The notes below the pieces were generated by a model, which saw nothing but the letters and a program-made list of their open reading frames with translations, ran no database searches and was not told the origin of the DNA. Positions 27,317 through 35,869 of a DNA stretch of 64,000 bases are shown here, piece by piece. The first letter of the stretch is position 1. Every line of letters begins with the position of its first letter. The DNA is from Candidatus Paceibacterota bacterium (GTDB lineage Bacteria > Actinomycetota > Actinomycetes > Nanopelagicales > Nanopelagicaceae), in assembly GCA_035530615.1 (NCBI GenBank), contig DATKUL010000002.1:868001-932000 (forward strand). Direction: 5' to 3'. The position numbers were made by a program, and so were the translations under genes.

Positions 27317-27825
27317 AGCGCACCCTCCACGAGCACTCCGCTCCTAGACATACTTCGACCGTAAGTCGCGCCACCATCGGCACGCAGGAACGCCAGAGCC
27401 TCGCCCGTCAGTACGACGCGTCGGCCCAGAGCCTCGTTCATGGAGTTGGCCAAGGTCTGAATCTCCGTCACAGCCCCTATAAGTGCCCGACGCAGGTCCA
27501 GTAACACTTCGCTCCACCCTCCGCTGGTGTGTGTCGCCAACTCTTCAAGACGAAGCGCCGGGTCCAATTCAAAGTGGTCGGCTACCAAAACCATGGCCGA
27601 TGAACGGACCAACTCTTCAAGGCGCAGAGATTCGTAGGCGATCTCTATTTCTCGGACGGCGGTAAGGATGGACGGACTCTGATCGGCCGTAGCCAGTGCT
27701 CCCAGCACGGTCAACCGATAACGAAGCACGGCCAATAACTCAAGGTCACGTTCAAGCGCCTCCACCAATGCAGAAAGAAGATCATCTAGGTCCACTTGAA
27801 GAATTAACGACCCCAACGGGTTCAA
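27313..27825 (-). CDS. flgN: FlgN-like flagellar export chaperone
   Basis: 170 residues, mostly helical and acidic. It shows no strong sequence motif, but the location directly before flgK and flgL, with overlapping stop and start, is where FlgN is encoded. FlgN escorts FlgK and FlgL to the export gate. The first ATG overlaps the upstream ORF. A sigma-28 promoter lies over this start, so transcripts from it would begin near a GTG at 27795 (residue 11). Confidence 0.7.
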   Translation of the reverse strand: MNPLGSLILQVDLDDLLSALVEALERDLELLAVLRYRLTVLGALATADQSPSILTAVREIEIAYESLRLEELVRSSAMVLVADHFELDPALRLEELATHTSGGWSEVLLDLRRALIGAVTEIQTLANSMNEALGRRVVLTGEALAFLRADGGATYGRSMSRSGVLVEGAL

Positions 27826-27831
27826 AATTGA
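27804..27831 (-). promoter_or_regulatory. sigma-28 promoter over the flgN start
   Basis: Minus strand TCAA (27831-27828), 16 bases, then GTCGTTAA (27811-27804). It has the same spacing and boxes as the other flagellar promoters in this window. Predicted transcription would start near 27797. Confidence 0.6.
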
Positions 27832-28076
27832 GGGTCGGACTGACTATCTTCGCTCCCCTTCTCCCCTCCAGCCAGAGCCTGAATTCGCGCATAGTGGAGC
27901 GCGACTCCTGATACCAACCAGACCAATGTGCCGATCAGGCCAAGAGCCATGGCAAGACGGGCAAGAACCACGATCGGAGATAGACCCTGAGTGAGCATCT
28001 CTATAAAGCTGGGCAAGAGGATGATGAAAGCCAGTACTACGATGATGAGCGGCCGGAGTCTGCGAACGTCAATCAC
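27822..28076 (-). CDS. small two-helix membrane protein in flagellar cluster
   Basis: 84 residues starting at a GTG. Two hydrophobic segments (LIIVVLAFIILLPSFIEML and ALGLIGTLVWLVSGVAL) and a charged tail (GGEKGSEDSQSD). I do not recognise the family. It lies between the FlhF-like gene and flgN, tightly spaced to both, so it is presumably co-transcribed and flagellum-related. Confidence 0.6.
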   Translation of the reverse strand: MIDVRRLRPLIIVVLAFIILLPSFIEMLTQGLSPIVVLARLAMALGLIGTLVWLVSGVALHYARIQALAGGEKGSEDSQSDPQF

Positions 28077-28099
28077 GAAAGCGAGATAATCGTGGCCTT

Positions 28100-29125
28100 T
28101 CAGCGCTCGCCCTCCAACTTCGAGTTAAGCAAAAGCGCCACCCATTGCAGAGTCGAGGCCGGCGCACCATCCAGCAGAGCAATGGGCAAAGTCCCCATCA
28201 GTTCGCCTACCGAAGTAGTGCTGGTGAAACGAGACAAGGCCAGGGCGTCGATCCGACCCAACTGACCGTGCCATCGCTCGAAGTCCGCGCGCTTCGACGT
28301 CGCCGGTACGGCGCCAAGCACATAATCTGGCTCCAATTGGTCAATCCAGGTCGCCACCTGGTCTAGGTCACGCGAACGGAGCGAAGCCTCCACGACGAGC
28401 ACGGTCATTTTCTTTGCGCTCCGACGTCGCAGAACTCGGGCCCGCAACGAAGCGGTCCGTTCGCCAACAATGAGATCAGAGGCAGTCAAGTCCAGATTTG
28501 CCACGACGTGCCCAGCCGCGGCAAGGGCTTCACGTCGTGAACCCACCACAACAACAAGTGAATCTGCCGCCATGGGAGCAGCAGCTGGCAATGTGGCCAG
28601 TGAACTGACCAATGCATCCAGGGTCTGGGCCTCGGGCAGGTAGTCACTAGGGACACCCAGAGCGGCAAGGCTCGCAGAGAGCCCCTCAACCTCTGCGACA
28701 GGGACGTCAATGGGCTGGACACTTGGCGTCGGAGGCGGTGTCCGCTCCGTCGCTACTGCATCCACTAGGACCGCCTCAGCCTCAGCGAGCACTTTACTGA
28801 AATCACTTTCAAGGGCTAGATCGGATCCGAGCGTCACCTCGTCCGTCGTCGCCTCAACCAAGTCGTCGAGGTGCGATAGGACCTCAGGTGTCGACTGCTC
28901 CTTTCGTCGTCTACGCAGATTCAAAGGTTCGGCACCCTCGGGCACGGTAAGACCAGCGACAAAGCTCTCTCTGGCAAAAAAGCCAAAGACCCCTCCGCGC
29001 CGTACCCTCCAACATCGGATGACCACTTCGGTGCCGAGCTCCTGACGAGCCAGTTGTAGCGCCTCATCGTAAGTACGACCCTCGAACTCTTCAGAAGTGG
29101 CTTCAGGCCACGGTAGTAACTTCAC
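28100..29125 (-). CDS. FlhF-like protein with degenerate GTPase domain
   Basis: 341 residues directly after flhA, overlapping it by 23 bases, the position of flhF in other bacteria. The N-terminus EGRTYDEALQLARQELGTEV resembles the FlhF opening, followed by a variable linker. The SRP-type GTPase region has a hydrophobic strand (DSLVVVVGSRREALAA), but the P-loop GxxxxGKT is absent, and no DTAG or TKxD motifs are seen. FlhF normally sets flagellar number and position by GTP-dependent dimerisation. This version probably cannot bind GTP in the usual way. Confidence 0.65.
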   Translation of the reverse strand: MKLLPWPEATSEEFEGRTYDEALQLARQELGTEVVIRCWRVRRGGVFGFFARESFVAGLTVPEGAEPLNLRRRRKEQSTPEVLSHLDDLVEATTDEVTLGSDLALESDFSKVLAEAEAVLVDAVATERTPPPTPSVQPIDVPVAEVEGLSASLAALGVPSDYLPEAQTLDALVSSLATLPAAAPMAADSLVVVVGSRREALAAAGHVVANLDLTASDLIVGERTASLRARVLRRRSAKKMTVLVVEASLRSRDLDQVATWIDQLEPDYVLGAVPATSKRADFERWHGQLGRIDALALSRFTSTTSVGELMGTLPIALLDGAPASTLQWVALLLNSKLEGER

Positions 29126-31187
29126 GGTTCACACTCCCCACTAACGAGATCACCACACCAGATCCGATTTCACCCACGCCGACGACACCCATTCGCGGCA
29201 GGCTCGGCTTAAATAGCCGCCACACAGCCGGACGTAGCCGCGTTGCGCACAGCAGGACGGGAATGTGAGCCGTGGCCTCCGCCTCAGAGAAAAGACCTCC
29301 GACATCACGCACAATAGCTTCGGCCTCGCCGGCAGGTATTCCCAAGCTTCGTCGGCCTCGCTCTCCGATGCGCAGGGAACCCAACAGACTCTGTTCAAGC
29401 GCGGGCGAGAACGTGATCACGGACAACTCGCCCTCCTTGTTGTATAGCGACCCAATCGTGGTAGCAAGAGCCAGGCGTGCAGCCTCCAATAGGCTATCGG
29501 CGTCCTTCTGCTGACTCCGCGCCTGTTCGGTCAGCGCCTCGATAATACGCACGAGATCGCGAACAGGGACCCCTTCGTCGAGCAACCCTCGCAGTACTCC
29601 CTGAACATCGCCTAATGTGAGATTTACGGCAGCCATCTCCTCGAGCACGACGGGATTGGTCGCCTTCAAGGCGTCCAGCAGCAGCTTGGTGTCCTGACGA
29701 GATACCAGTTCTCCCGCGTGCTCACGCACGATTTCGGCAAGGTGGGTCGTGACGACAGCTGAACGGTCGACGACCGTGACCCCAGCCACCGCTGCCTGAT
29801 GGCTCAGCCCAACCGGGATCCATTTGGCTCGACCACCGAAGGCGGGGTCTCGCGTGTCTGTACCCGCGAGTCCTTCCAAGTTTTCACCGATGGCCAGTAG
29901 TTTTCCGCGCGGCGCTTGGCCCCTCGCCACCTCGATCCCATGAACTTTAATGGCATATTCAGCATTGGGCAGATCGAGATTATCTCTAGTGTGAACCCGG
30001 GGCATGACTACACCGAGTTCCATGGCGACGTTGCGACGGAGCACCTTCACCCGATCCAGCAGATCGCCACCTCGTTCGGACTGAACTAGATCGATAAGGT
30101 CGATGCCGAGTTCCAGACTGAGTGGTTCCACTGCCATCCCCGCCGCCAGCGCGTCGGGAGACTCTTCGATCGCGGGCGGAGTCGTTGCCGGAGTTGATTG
30201 GCCCTCCGGCACGCCCTCCGCGACGTCCTTCGGCAGTCGACTGCCGAAAGTGAATACCAGGCCACCGACGAGAAGAAAGGGAAGTGCCGGCAAACCGGGA
30301 ATAATCGCCAGTATCGCCATAATCAGACCGGTCGCCCGCACAATTCTTCGGAAACGCGAAAGTTGCTTCACGACGTCGTAGCCCAGACCGTGCTCAGTGG
30401 CGCCCCGTGTCACGATGATGCCAGTTGCCAGTGAGAGCAGAAGGGCTGGGATCTGCGACACCAGACCATCTCCCACTGACAAAAGACTGTATGTGCTGAT
30501 CGCCTCGGCGGGTGAAAGGTGGCGCTGGAAGACTCCGATAGCAAAGCCGCCGACCAGGTTGATCATCGTGATTACGATCGCGGCAATAGCATCACCTCGA
30601 ACAAACTTGGAGGCTCCGTCCATGGCACCGTAAAAGTCCGCTTCATCGGCGATCTCACGCCGGCGTCGATGGGCTTCATGTTCGTCGATGGCCCCCGAAG
30701 CGCGATCCGCGTCGATGGCCATCTGCTTGCCCGGCATCGCATCAAGGGTGAAACGCGCCGCCACTTCGGCGACCCGACCCGAGCCCGAGGTGATTACCAC
30801 AAACTGGATGATGATCAGAATGAAGAAGACCACCAGACCCACAACGATCGAACCACCAATGACGAAGTGGCCAAAACTCGACACCACGATCCCTGCATAT
30901 CCATTCAACAGGACCTGACGAGTCACTGCGACGTTGAGCGCCAGACGGAACATGGTCGCCAACAGCACCAAAGTGGGAAAGACCGAAAATTCGAGGGGTT
31001 TCTTCACCTGCATGGCCGTCAACAGGACCAACACAGATCCGGTGATGTTCGCTGTAATGAGCATATCAATCACGAAAGTTGGCAGGGGAATAATCAGCAC
31101 CACCACGATGGCGACGACGGAGAGAGGAACCGCCGTGTAGGTGAACTGCTCCCACCGACTTGATTTAATCATCAGAGGTTTAGCCAT
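29103..31187 (-). CDS. flhA: flagellar type III export gate protein FlhA
   Basis: 694 residues. About eight membrane helices occupy residues 20-310, with the conserved cytoplasmic loop FTLDAMPGKQMAIDADR; the C-terminal cytoplasmic domain carries the export platform (for example TRLRPAVWRLFKPSLP). FlhA forms the nonameric ring that energises flagellar export. No ribosome-binding site precedes its ATG; instead a 14-codon leader ORF with a strong site ends inside its first codons. Met at residues 5 or 6 is an alternative start. Confidence 0.96.
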   Translation of the reverse strand: MAKPLMIKSSRWEQFTYTAVPLSVVAIVVVLIIPLPTFVIDMLITANITGSVLVLLTAMQVKKPLEFSVFPTLVLLATMFRLALNVAVTRQVLLNGYAGIVVSSFGHFVIGGSIVVGLVVFFILIIIQFVVITSGSGRVAEVAARFTLDAMPGKQMAIDADRASGAIDEHEAHRRRREIADEADFYGAMDGASKFVRGDAIAAIVITMINLVGGFAIGVFQRHLSPAEAISTYSLLSVGDGLVSQIPALLLSLATGIIVTRGATEHGLGYDVVKQLSRFRRIVRATGLIMAILAIIPGLPALPFLLVGGLVFTFGSRLPKDVAEGVPEGQSTPATTPPAIEESPDALAAGMAVEPLSLELGIDLIDLVQSERGGDLLDRVKVLRRNVAMELGVVMPRVHTRDNLDLPNAEYAIKVHGIEVARGQAPRGKLLAIGENLEGLAGTDTRDPAFGGRAKWIPVGLSHQAAVAGVTVVDRSAVVTTHLAEIVREHAGELVSRQDTKLLLDALKATNPVVLEEMAAVNLTLGDVQGVLRGLLDEGVPVRDLVRIIEALTEQARSQQKDADSLLEAARLALATTIGSLYNKEGELSVITFSPALEQSLLGSLRIGERGRRSLGIPAGEAEAIVRDVGGLFSEAEATAHIPVLLCATRLRPAVWRLFKPSLPRMGVVGVGEIGSGVVISLVGSVNREVTTVA

Positions 31188-31224
31188 GTAATAATCCGAC
31201 AGGACGGACAGGATAGAACTTCAT
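31180..31224 (-). CDS. 14-residue leader ORF overlapping the flhA start
   Basis: ATG at 31224, preceded by GGAGG at 5 bases, encodes MKFYPVRPVGLLHG and stops at TAA (31180-31182), 8 bases inside flhA in another frame. flhA itself has no Shine-Dalgarno. The arrangement suggests that ribosomes finishing the leader reinitiate at flhA. It is too short to judge by conservation from one sequence. Confidence 0.5.
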   Translation of the reverse strand: MKFYPVRPVGLLHG

Positions 31225-31276
31225 GGGATCCTCCATGGACTTTTCTCGTACATCACGTCCGTCCATGGACTTGCCA

Positions 31277-31291
31277 GCGCCTTCCTGGCGC
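31277..31291 (-). promoter_or_regulatory. GGA-loop hairpin in flhA leader (putative CsrA site)
   Basis: On the minus strand GCGCC-AGGAA-GGCGC forms a perfect 5-pair stem with GGA in the loop, at the predicted 5' end of the transcript. This is the structure CsrA recognises. Confidence 0.5.
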
Positions 31292-31299
31292 ACACTACT

Positions 31300-31327
31300 T
31301 CTACGTCCCAGGCATCAATTAAGTTGA
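31300..31327 (-). promoter_or_regulatory. sigma-28 promoter of flhA
   Basis: Minus strand TCAA (31327-31324), 16 bases, GACGTAGA (31307-31300). The leader to flhA would be about 105 bases. It contains two copies of TCCATGGA (near 31232 and 31262), a self-complementary word; the second copy overlaps the leader ORF Shine-Dalgarno. Confidence 0.65.
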
Positions 31328-31352
31328 GAGGCCGCGGGAGTAAAGTTCACCA

Positions 31353-32438
31353 TCAACCAACCATCTGATGCACGTCGCGATAGACCCGCGCCGTCGGCGA
31401 GAGTGAATAAACGAAGGCCAACAACTGAGCCACCGCCGTGTAAAGCCCAGGCGGAACGACATCGTCCACCTCACACGAGGCGTGCAGTGCACGGGCGAGG
31501 ATCGGATTCTCTACAAGAACCACCCCGCACCGACGCGCGTGTTCGCGGATCGCGATGGCGTTGAAATCAGCACCCTTAGCCACCACCCGTGGTGCGCGGT
31601 CCCTCTGGCGATCGTACGCGATTGCCACCGCGAAGTGTGTGGGATTGGTTACCACTGCGTCAGCGCGAGCTACTGCGGCCATCATATGCATGCGAGAAAG
31701 TTGCCGAGCCTTGTTGCGAAGAGTCTGGCGAACCTCGGGGTTTCCGTCGCTCTCGCGGCGTTCATTCCTCACCTCTTGCTTGGTCATGCGCAGATCCTGG
31801 TTATGTGTGCGCCGCAGGAAGAAGTAGTCAGCCCCGGCGATCACCAATGACAATCCCCCGATAAAACGCATGAGCCGCGACACCGTCGACTCCGTTGCGA
31901 GCAAGGTCGTCTGCAAGGGAAGAGTCGCACCACCAAGCACGCTGTGCACCAAATGATTCAAGATGCCATAGGAGACGACGGCGAGCACAGCTATCTTCAG
32001 TAACGTCTTGCCAAGCGTCCAGAACCCTTGGCTCGAGAAAAGGCGGTGCAGTCCGTTCTTCGGGGAGATACGTGAGAGTTGGAAGTTCAGGGCTTTGGGC
32101 GTGATGCGCAGACCCACCTGGGCGACGGCGAGGGCTAAACCGACCGCACTACCGACTAGCAATGTCGGCAGTGCCGCAAACGCAGCGGTTAGGAGTCCCT
32201 GACCCAGAATTGCGACCGCTCTGGCAGGATCGGGATGAGCCATCGCCTGGACCACATCCTGGACAAAGCCGTTGATGCGATTGACTGCCAGAGTTCCCAT
32301 CCAAGGCAGCAGTAAAACCACCGCCAACAGCGCAGCCCACCCGCCGATCTCAGGGGAACGGGCCACGCTGCCCTTCTCCCGCATCTCCTTTCGGTGTTTG
32401 GCAGTGCCCTTCTCTGTACGCGAAGACTTGTCGGCCAT
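31353..32438 (-). CDS. flhB: flagellar export switch protein FlhB
   Basis: 361 residues from the ATG at 32438, which shares a base with the fliR stop; the longer frame upstream is inside fliR. SRTEKGTAKHRKEMREKGSV opens the protein, then four membrane helices, then the cytoplasmic domain with the autocleavage site NPTH at 265-268. FlhB switches export from hook to filament substrates after cleavage between N and P. Confidence 0.95.
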   Translation of the reverse strand: MADKSSRTEKGTAKHRKEMREKGSVARSPEIGGWAALLAVVLLLPWMGTLAVNRINGFVQDVVQAMAHPDPARAVAILGQGLLTAAFAALPTLLVGSAVGLALAVAQVGLRITPKALNFQLSRISPKNGLHRLFSSQGFWTLGKTLLKIAVLAVVSYGILNHLVHSVLGGATLPLQTTLLATESTVSRLMRFIGGLSLVIAGADYFFLRRTHNQDLRMTKQEVRNERRESDGNPEVRQTLRNKARQLSRMHMMAAVARADAVVTNPTHFAVAIAYDRQRDRAPRVVAKGADFNAIAIREHARRCGVVLVENPILARALHASCEVDDVVPPGLYTAVAQLLAFVYSLSPTARVYRDVHQMVG

Positions 32439-33199
32439 TATCGCCCTCCGACTAGTTGGCTCATCGCCCGTCCGACCAGAGTCACAATGTCGTTGGGAAG
32501 AGCCACAATGGCGACGCTGACGCCGATGAGCGCCATGACGATTTGTAGTGGCATTCCAAAGACAAAGACATTGATCTGGGGGGCGGCTTTGGACAATAGG
32601 GCGAGCACGATCTGAGTACAAAAGAGTACGGCGATAAGGGGTGCCGCGATCTCCACCGCTGCCGCGAAGAAGATGACCACGTCGTCGGTGACAACCTGAG
32701 CCAGTGAACTCATCGTGGTCGGCGGAAGGCTCGTGCCCACTGCTTTGAATGAGGTCATGAAACCCTGCACGATGACATGGACGGCTCCGGTGGTGAAGAG
32801 GAGCGCGGTGAGCACCAGATTGTAGAACTGACCGAAAATCGATGCCTGTATCTGCGAGAGTGGGTCAATGGCCGGGGGAAGATTTATCCCCGAAAATAGG
32901 TCGATCAATCTTCCGGCGGCAACCACCGTCGTCACGAAAAGTGAGACCACGTACCCAAGCACTATTCCCACCAACGCCTGGACAACGATCGCCACGAGAA
33001 CCTGGGCGTTGGTCTCGGGCAGTCGATCGTGCTGCAACGTCCCCGCAGCATAGAAAGCCAACGCTCCCGCGAAGCCGATCTTCACCATCTTTGGAATCGA
33101 GGAGTTCGAGAACGGCGGGCAGATCGTCACCCACGCGATGGAGCGGACGAAGGCCAACACGAGCGCGACTATGAAATCAGCCGAGAGGGTGAAACTCAT
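32438..33199 (-). CDS. fliR: flagellar export protein FliR
   Basis: 253 residues from the ATG at 33199 (overlapping the fliQ stop in ATGA); an upstream in-frame start lies inside fliQ. It has about six hydrophobic segments, with VRSIAWVTICPPFSNSSIP and the C-terminal QIVMALIGVSVAIVALP typical of FliR. It forms the export gate with FliP and FliQ. Confidence 0.94.
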   Translation of the reverse strand: MSFTLSADFIVALVLAFVRSIAWVTICPPFSNSSIPKMVKIGFAGALAFYAAGTLQHDRLPETNAQVLVAIVVQALVGIVLGYVVSLFVTTVVAAGRLIDLFSGINLPPAIDPLSQIQASIFGQFYNLVLTALLFTTGAVHVIVQGFMTSFKAVGTSLPPTTMSSLAQVVTDDVVIFFAAAVEIAAPLIAVLFCTQIVLALLSKAAPQINVFVFGMPLQIVMALIGVSVAIVALPNDIVTLVGRAMSQLVGGR

Positions 33200-33477
33200 C
33201 CCTGCCCCGAAAGGATCTGAGGGATCGAATTGTAAAGATTCTCGGTGTACCCCACCATAAGGCCCAACATCCAATGACCAAGCAAGAGCAGAACGAGGCC
33301 GATCGCCACGAGTTTGGGCAGGAACGTCAGGGTGGACTCCTGGATAGAGGTGACCACCTGAAAAAGTGAGATGGCCAGCCCCACGAGCAGACTCACCACC
33401 AGCACCGGGCCCGCTAGTTTGGTGATCAGGACCAGCGCCTGGGAGGCAAGGTTGAGAACAGTGGTGTCGGTCATCAA
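33196..33477 (-). CDS. fliQ: flagellar export protein FliQ
   Basis: 93 residues with two membrane helices (VLVVSLLVGLAISLFQVVTS and VAIGLVLLLLGHWMLGLMV) and the conserved TSIQESTLTFLPKL between them. Normal family length. Part of the FliPQR gate; tightly packed between fliP and fliR. Confidence 0.95.
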   Translation of the reverse strand: MMTDTTVLNLASQALVLITKLAGPVLVVSLLVGLAISLFQVVTSIQESTLTFLPKLVAIGLVLLLLGHWMLGLMVGYTENLYNSIPQILSGQG

Positions 33478-33478
33478 C

Positions 33479-34165
33479 TCAACGGTTGAACGAGATTAAG
33501 AGGGAATGAACCACCAGCGACCACCCGTTGACCAGTACGAAAAGGAGAATCTTGAACGGAAGGGCAATCAGAGTTGGCGGCAACATATACATACCCATCG
33601 ACATCATGATCGCCGACACCACCAGATCGATGACCATGAAGGGAATGAAGATCATAAATCCGATTAGAAAAGCCGTCTGAATCTCCGAGAGCACGAATGC
33701 TGGGATAATGGTGGTCAGAGGCAACGACTCGGGATCCTTGGCGTTCTCGCGACTGTAGGACGTGAAGAGAGCAAGTTCCTTCTTATGGGTCTGCTTGAGC
33801 ATCCACTCTTTAAGTGGAACCTCACCGAGTGCGATCGCCTGGGTGGCCGAGATCTTTCCGTGCGTGTAGGGCTGAATGGCCACACGATCAATTGCCGCTG
33901 TCACCGGAGCCATAATGAAGAGCGTGAGAATCAAGGCCAGACCGGCAAGTACCTGGTTCGGAGGAACGGCCTGTGTTCCCAGCGCGTTACGGGTGAGGGA
34001 GAGCACGATGAACACACGGGGAAATGCCGTCATCAGCACCAGCACTGACGGCGCTATGGACAGAACCGTCAGCGTGATGATGATGAGCACCGAGGTCGAG
34101 GGATCGCTCAACCCACTGATGTCCACATTCAGGTCCGAGCCCGCAGCCACCAACCCCTGCGTCAT
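33479..34165 (-). CDS. fliP: flagellar export protein FliP
   Basis: 228 residues. SIAPSVLVLMTAFPRVFIVL, the conserved RNALGTQAVPPNQVLAGLAL and the C-terminal SIMMSMGMYMLPPTLIALP identify FliP. The cleavable signal peptide present in proteobacterial FliP is not evident; the N-terminus (GSDLNVDISGLSDPSTSVL) is short and polar, as in many Gram-positive members. Confidence 0.95.
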   Translation of the reverse strand: MTQGLVAAGSDLNVDISGLSDPSTSVLIIITLTVLSIAPSVLVLMTAFPRVFIVLSLTRNALGTQAVPPNQVLAGLALILTLFIMAPVTAAIDRVAIQPYTHGKISATQAIALGEVPLKEWMLKQTHKKELALFTSYSRENAKDPESLPLTTIIPAFVLSEIQTAFLIGFMIFIPFMVIDLVVSAIMMSMGMYMLPPTLIALPFKILLFVLVNGWSLVVHSLLISFNR

Positions 34166-34234
34166 GCTTCAAACCTGGAAGATTCTGAAAACTTTAACGG
34201 CATGTGCACTCTCGATCGGAGCACCCGAGCACTC

Positions 34235-34642
34235 TTAGTGTCGGACAGTGATCTCCCGTAGATGGTCTATGAAGGCATCCCATGCCCTAGGAGCGTCTCC
34301 CCTAATACCTGGCACCGTCCCTGGTGCGAGGAGTTGATCCTTGTCCTGACCCACAATTTCGGTTCTGCCGGTTAGCCACTCATCCTCATTAAGTTCGGCC
34401 AGCATGGTCATCTGCGCAGCAGTCTGGCCCAGCAGGAACGTCCGTTGCGCCACCTGAACAACGACCAACGAGACGTTTTTGCCCAGAGAGCGGCGTGAAA
34501 CCACGTCAATGCGGCCCGCCTTTGAACCGAACTGTGGGCTGCCCTGCCACTTGCGGCCAAATCGAGCCAATACGATGAGCAGGCCGATGATCAGGCCGAG
34601 AACTAAGAGCATGCGCCCAAAGGCCAAGAACGTAGCCCCCAT
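34235..34642 (-). CDS. fliO: flagellar biosynthesis protein FliO
   Basis: 135 residues with a single N-terminal membrane helix (MLLVLGLIIGLLIVLARFG) and a cytoplasmic domain with VSRRSLGKNVSLVVVQVAQRTFLLGQT, typical of FliO/FliZ. FliO assists FliP complex assembly. It starts 3 bases after the fliN stop and is followed by a 69-base gap before fliP. Confidence 0.9.
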   Translation of the reverse strand: MGATFLAFGRMLLVLGLIIGLLIVLARFGRKWQGSPQFGSKAGRIDVVSRRSLGKNVSLVVVQVAQRTFLLGQTAAQMTMLAELNEDEWLTGRTEIVGQDKDQLLAPGTVPGIRGDAPRAWDAFIDHLREITVRH

Positions 34643-34645
34643 AGA

Positions 34646-34954
34646 CTAGATGGCCTTGTCCGAGACGATCTCGGTGATACGTACGCCGTACTCGTCGCCG
34701 ACTTCGACCACCTCTCCACGGGCAAGCACAACCTCTCGATTCAATACAATCTCGATCGGCGCACCGACCGCCTGGTCGAGTTCAATGACATGTCCCGGGC
34801 GTAGCGCGCTCAACTCGCCAAAAGAGAGCCGGGTCTTACCGATCCACGCCGACACCTCGACCGACACGTTGCGAAATTGAGCTTCGCGCACACGCAAACT
34901 CGCGTCATCAGAAATCTCGACCGTCGGCGGTGTGGGTTCGTTCGCAGTCTTCAC
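34646..34954 (-). CDS. fliN: flagellar motor switch protein FliN
   Basis: 102 residues forming one SpoA domain: VEVSAWIGKTRLSFGELSAL, RPGHVIELDQAVGAPIEIVL and the end GVRITEIVS. FliN builds the C-ring with FliM and FliG. There is no CheC/FliY phosphatase extension, so this is the short form. Its start overlaps the fliM stop. Confidence 0.94.
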   Translation of the reverse strand: MKTANEPTPPTVEISDDASLRVREAQFRNVSVEVSAWIGKTRLSFGELSALRPGHVIELDQAVGAPIEIVLNREVVLARGEVVEVGDEYGVRITEIVSDKAI

Positions 34955-35841
34955 TTGGTGACCTCTTCTTTAATTTGGCACGCCTTGTGCACTCCTGAAC
35001 TACACATGTCCGCCAGAGCGACAAGAAGTCCCTCCGCACGAACCTCCAGCGGTCGACCCTTGGGATGACCAAGGCCCAGGCTGTCACCCACTCGAAGGGT
35101 AAGCAACTCCGCAGGAGTAGTCACGAAACTCGGAAACTGAAACACGACATCCAGGGGAACTTCCAACAGACGGCGACGGGTGGCGCTTGCGAGGATACTC
35201 TCCTGGCCATCGTCACCAGGCATGCCCCTAGCCTGCAGACCGTCGATGAGCATCCGCACCATGGGAAACGGCAGGCAGATCAACGCTTCACGAATGGGTC
35301 GGGTCGCCACTGCGAGGGACATGCGTACCGCCATGCACATCTCCGACGGCGATGCCACCGAGACAAACTGGATGTTGCCCTCTTGTGCCTCAAGTAACGG
35401 ATAGGTGGTGTGGATTCGCGCCAACGCCCGACTCAATTCACCGATGAGATCCTCGATGATGGAGGCAAAGAAGGCCTTATCGATCTCGGTGGGAATGCGA
35501 CCGGAGAAATCATCTTCACCCGAGCCGGCTAGGCGCAGATCAACCAAGGCTAGGGCTTCCTCAGTTGGAATCGTCACAAGGGCTCGACCGACGAGAGGAG
35601 GCAAGGAGAACGTGAAAAAATACATGTCGTGTTCAAGCTCTGTGACCAGATCCCGCCAGGTCACCTGGTCCAACTTCACCAACTCGAAGGTACAAGGCTG
35701 GCGTAGTGTCGAGGTGAGTTTCTGGGTCGCCGAGCGGGTGAACGCCTCCAGCAACCCTTCTATAGCCTGAAGATCGACGCGCTCGAGCAGGTCGGTGCGT
35801 CGAAAGTCATGGCTTCGTACGACTTTGGCAGACTCGGGCAT
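34951..35841 (-). CDS. fliM: flagellar motor switch protein FliM
   Basis: 296 residues from the ATG at 35841, chosen because GGAGAGG lies 7 bases upstream; the longer frame runs into motB. VVRSHDFRRTDLLERVDLQA opens the protein and a C-terminal SpoA domain ends it. The canonical N-terminal CheY-binding peptide (LSQxEIDAL) is absent; instead the protein begins PESAKVVRSHDF, so CheY coupling, if any, differs. No che genes are in the window. Confidence 0.9.
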   Translation of the reverse strand: MPESAKVVRSHDFRRTDLLERVDLQAIEGLLEAFTRSATQKLTSTLRQPCTFELVKLDQVTWRDLVTELEHDMYFFTFSLPPLVGRALVTIPTEEALALVDLRLAGSGEDDFSGRIPTEIDKAFFASIIEDLIGELSRALARIHTTYPLLEAQEGNIQFVSVASPSEMCMAVRMSLAVATRPIREALICLPFPMVRMLIDGLQARGMPGDDGQESILASATRRRLLEVPLDVVFQFPSFVTTPAELLTLRVGDSLGLGHPKGRPLEVRAEGLLVALADMCSSGVHKACQIKEEVTK

Positions 35842-35869
35842 TACATCCTCTCCTGCGGCAGCACAGGGT

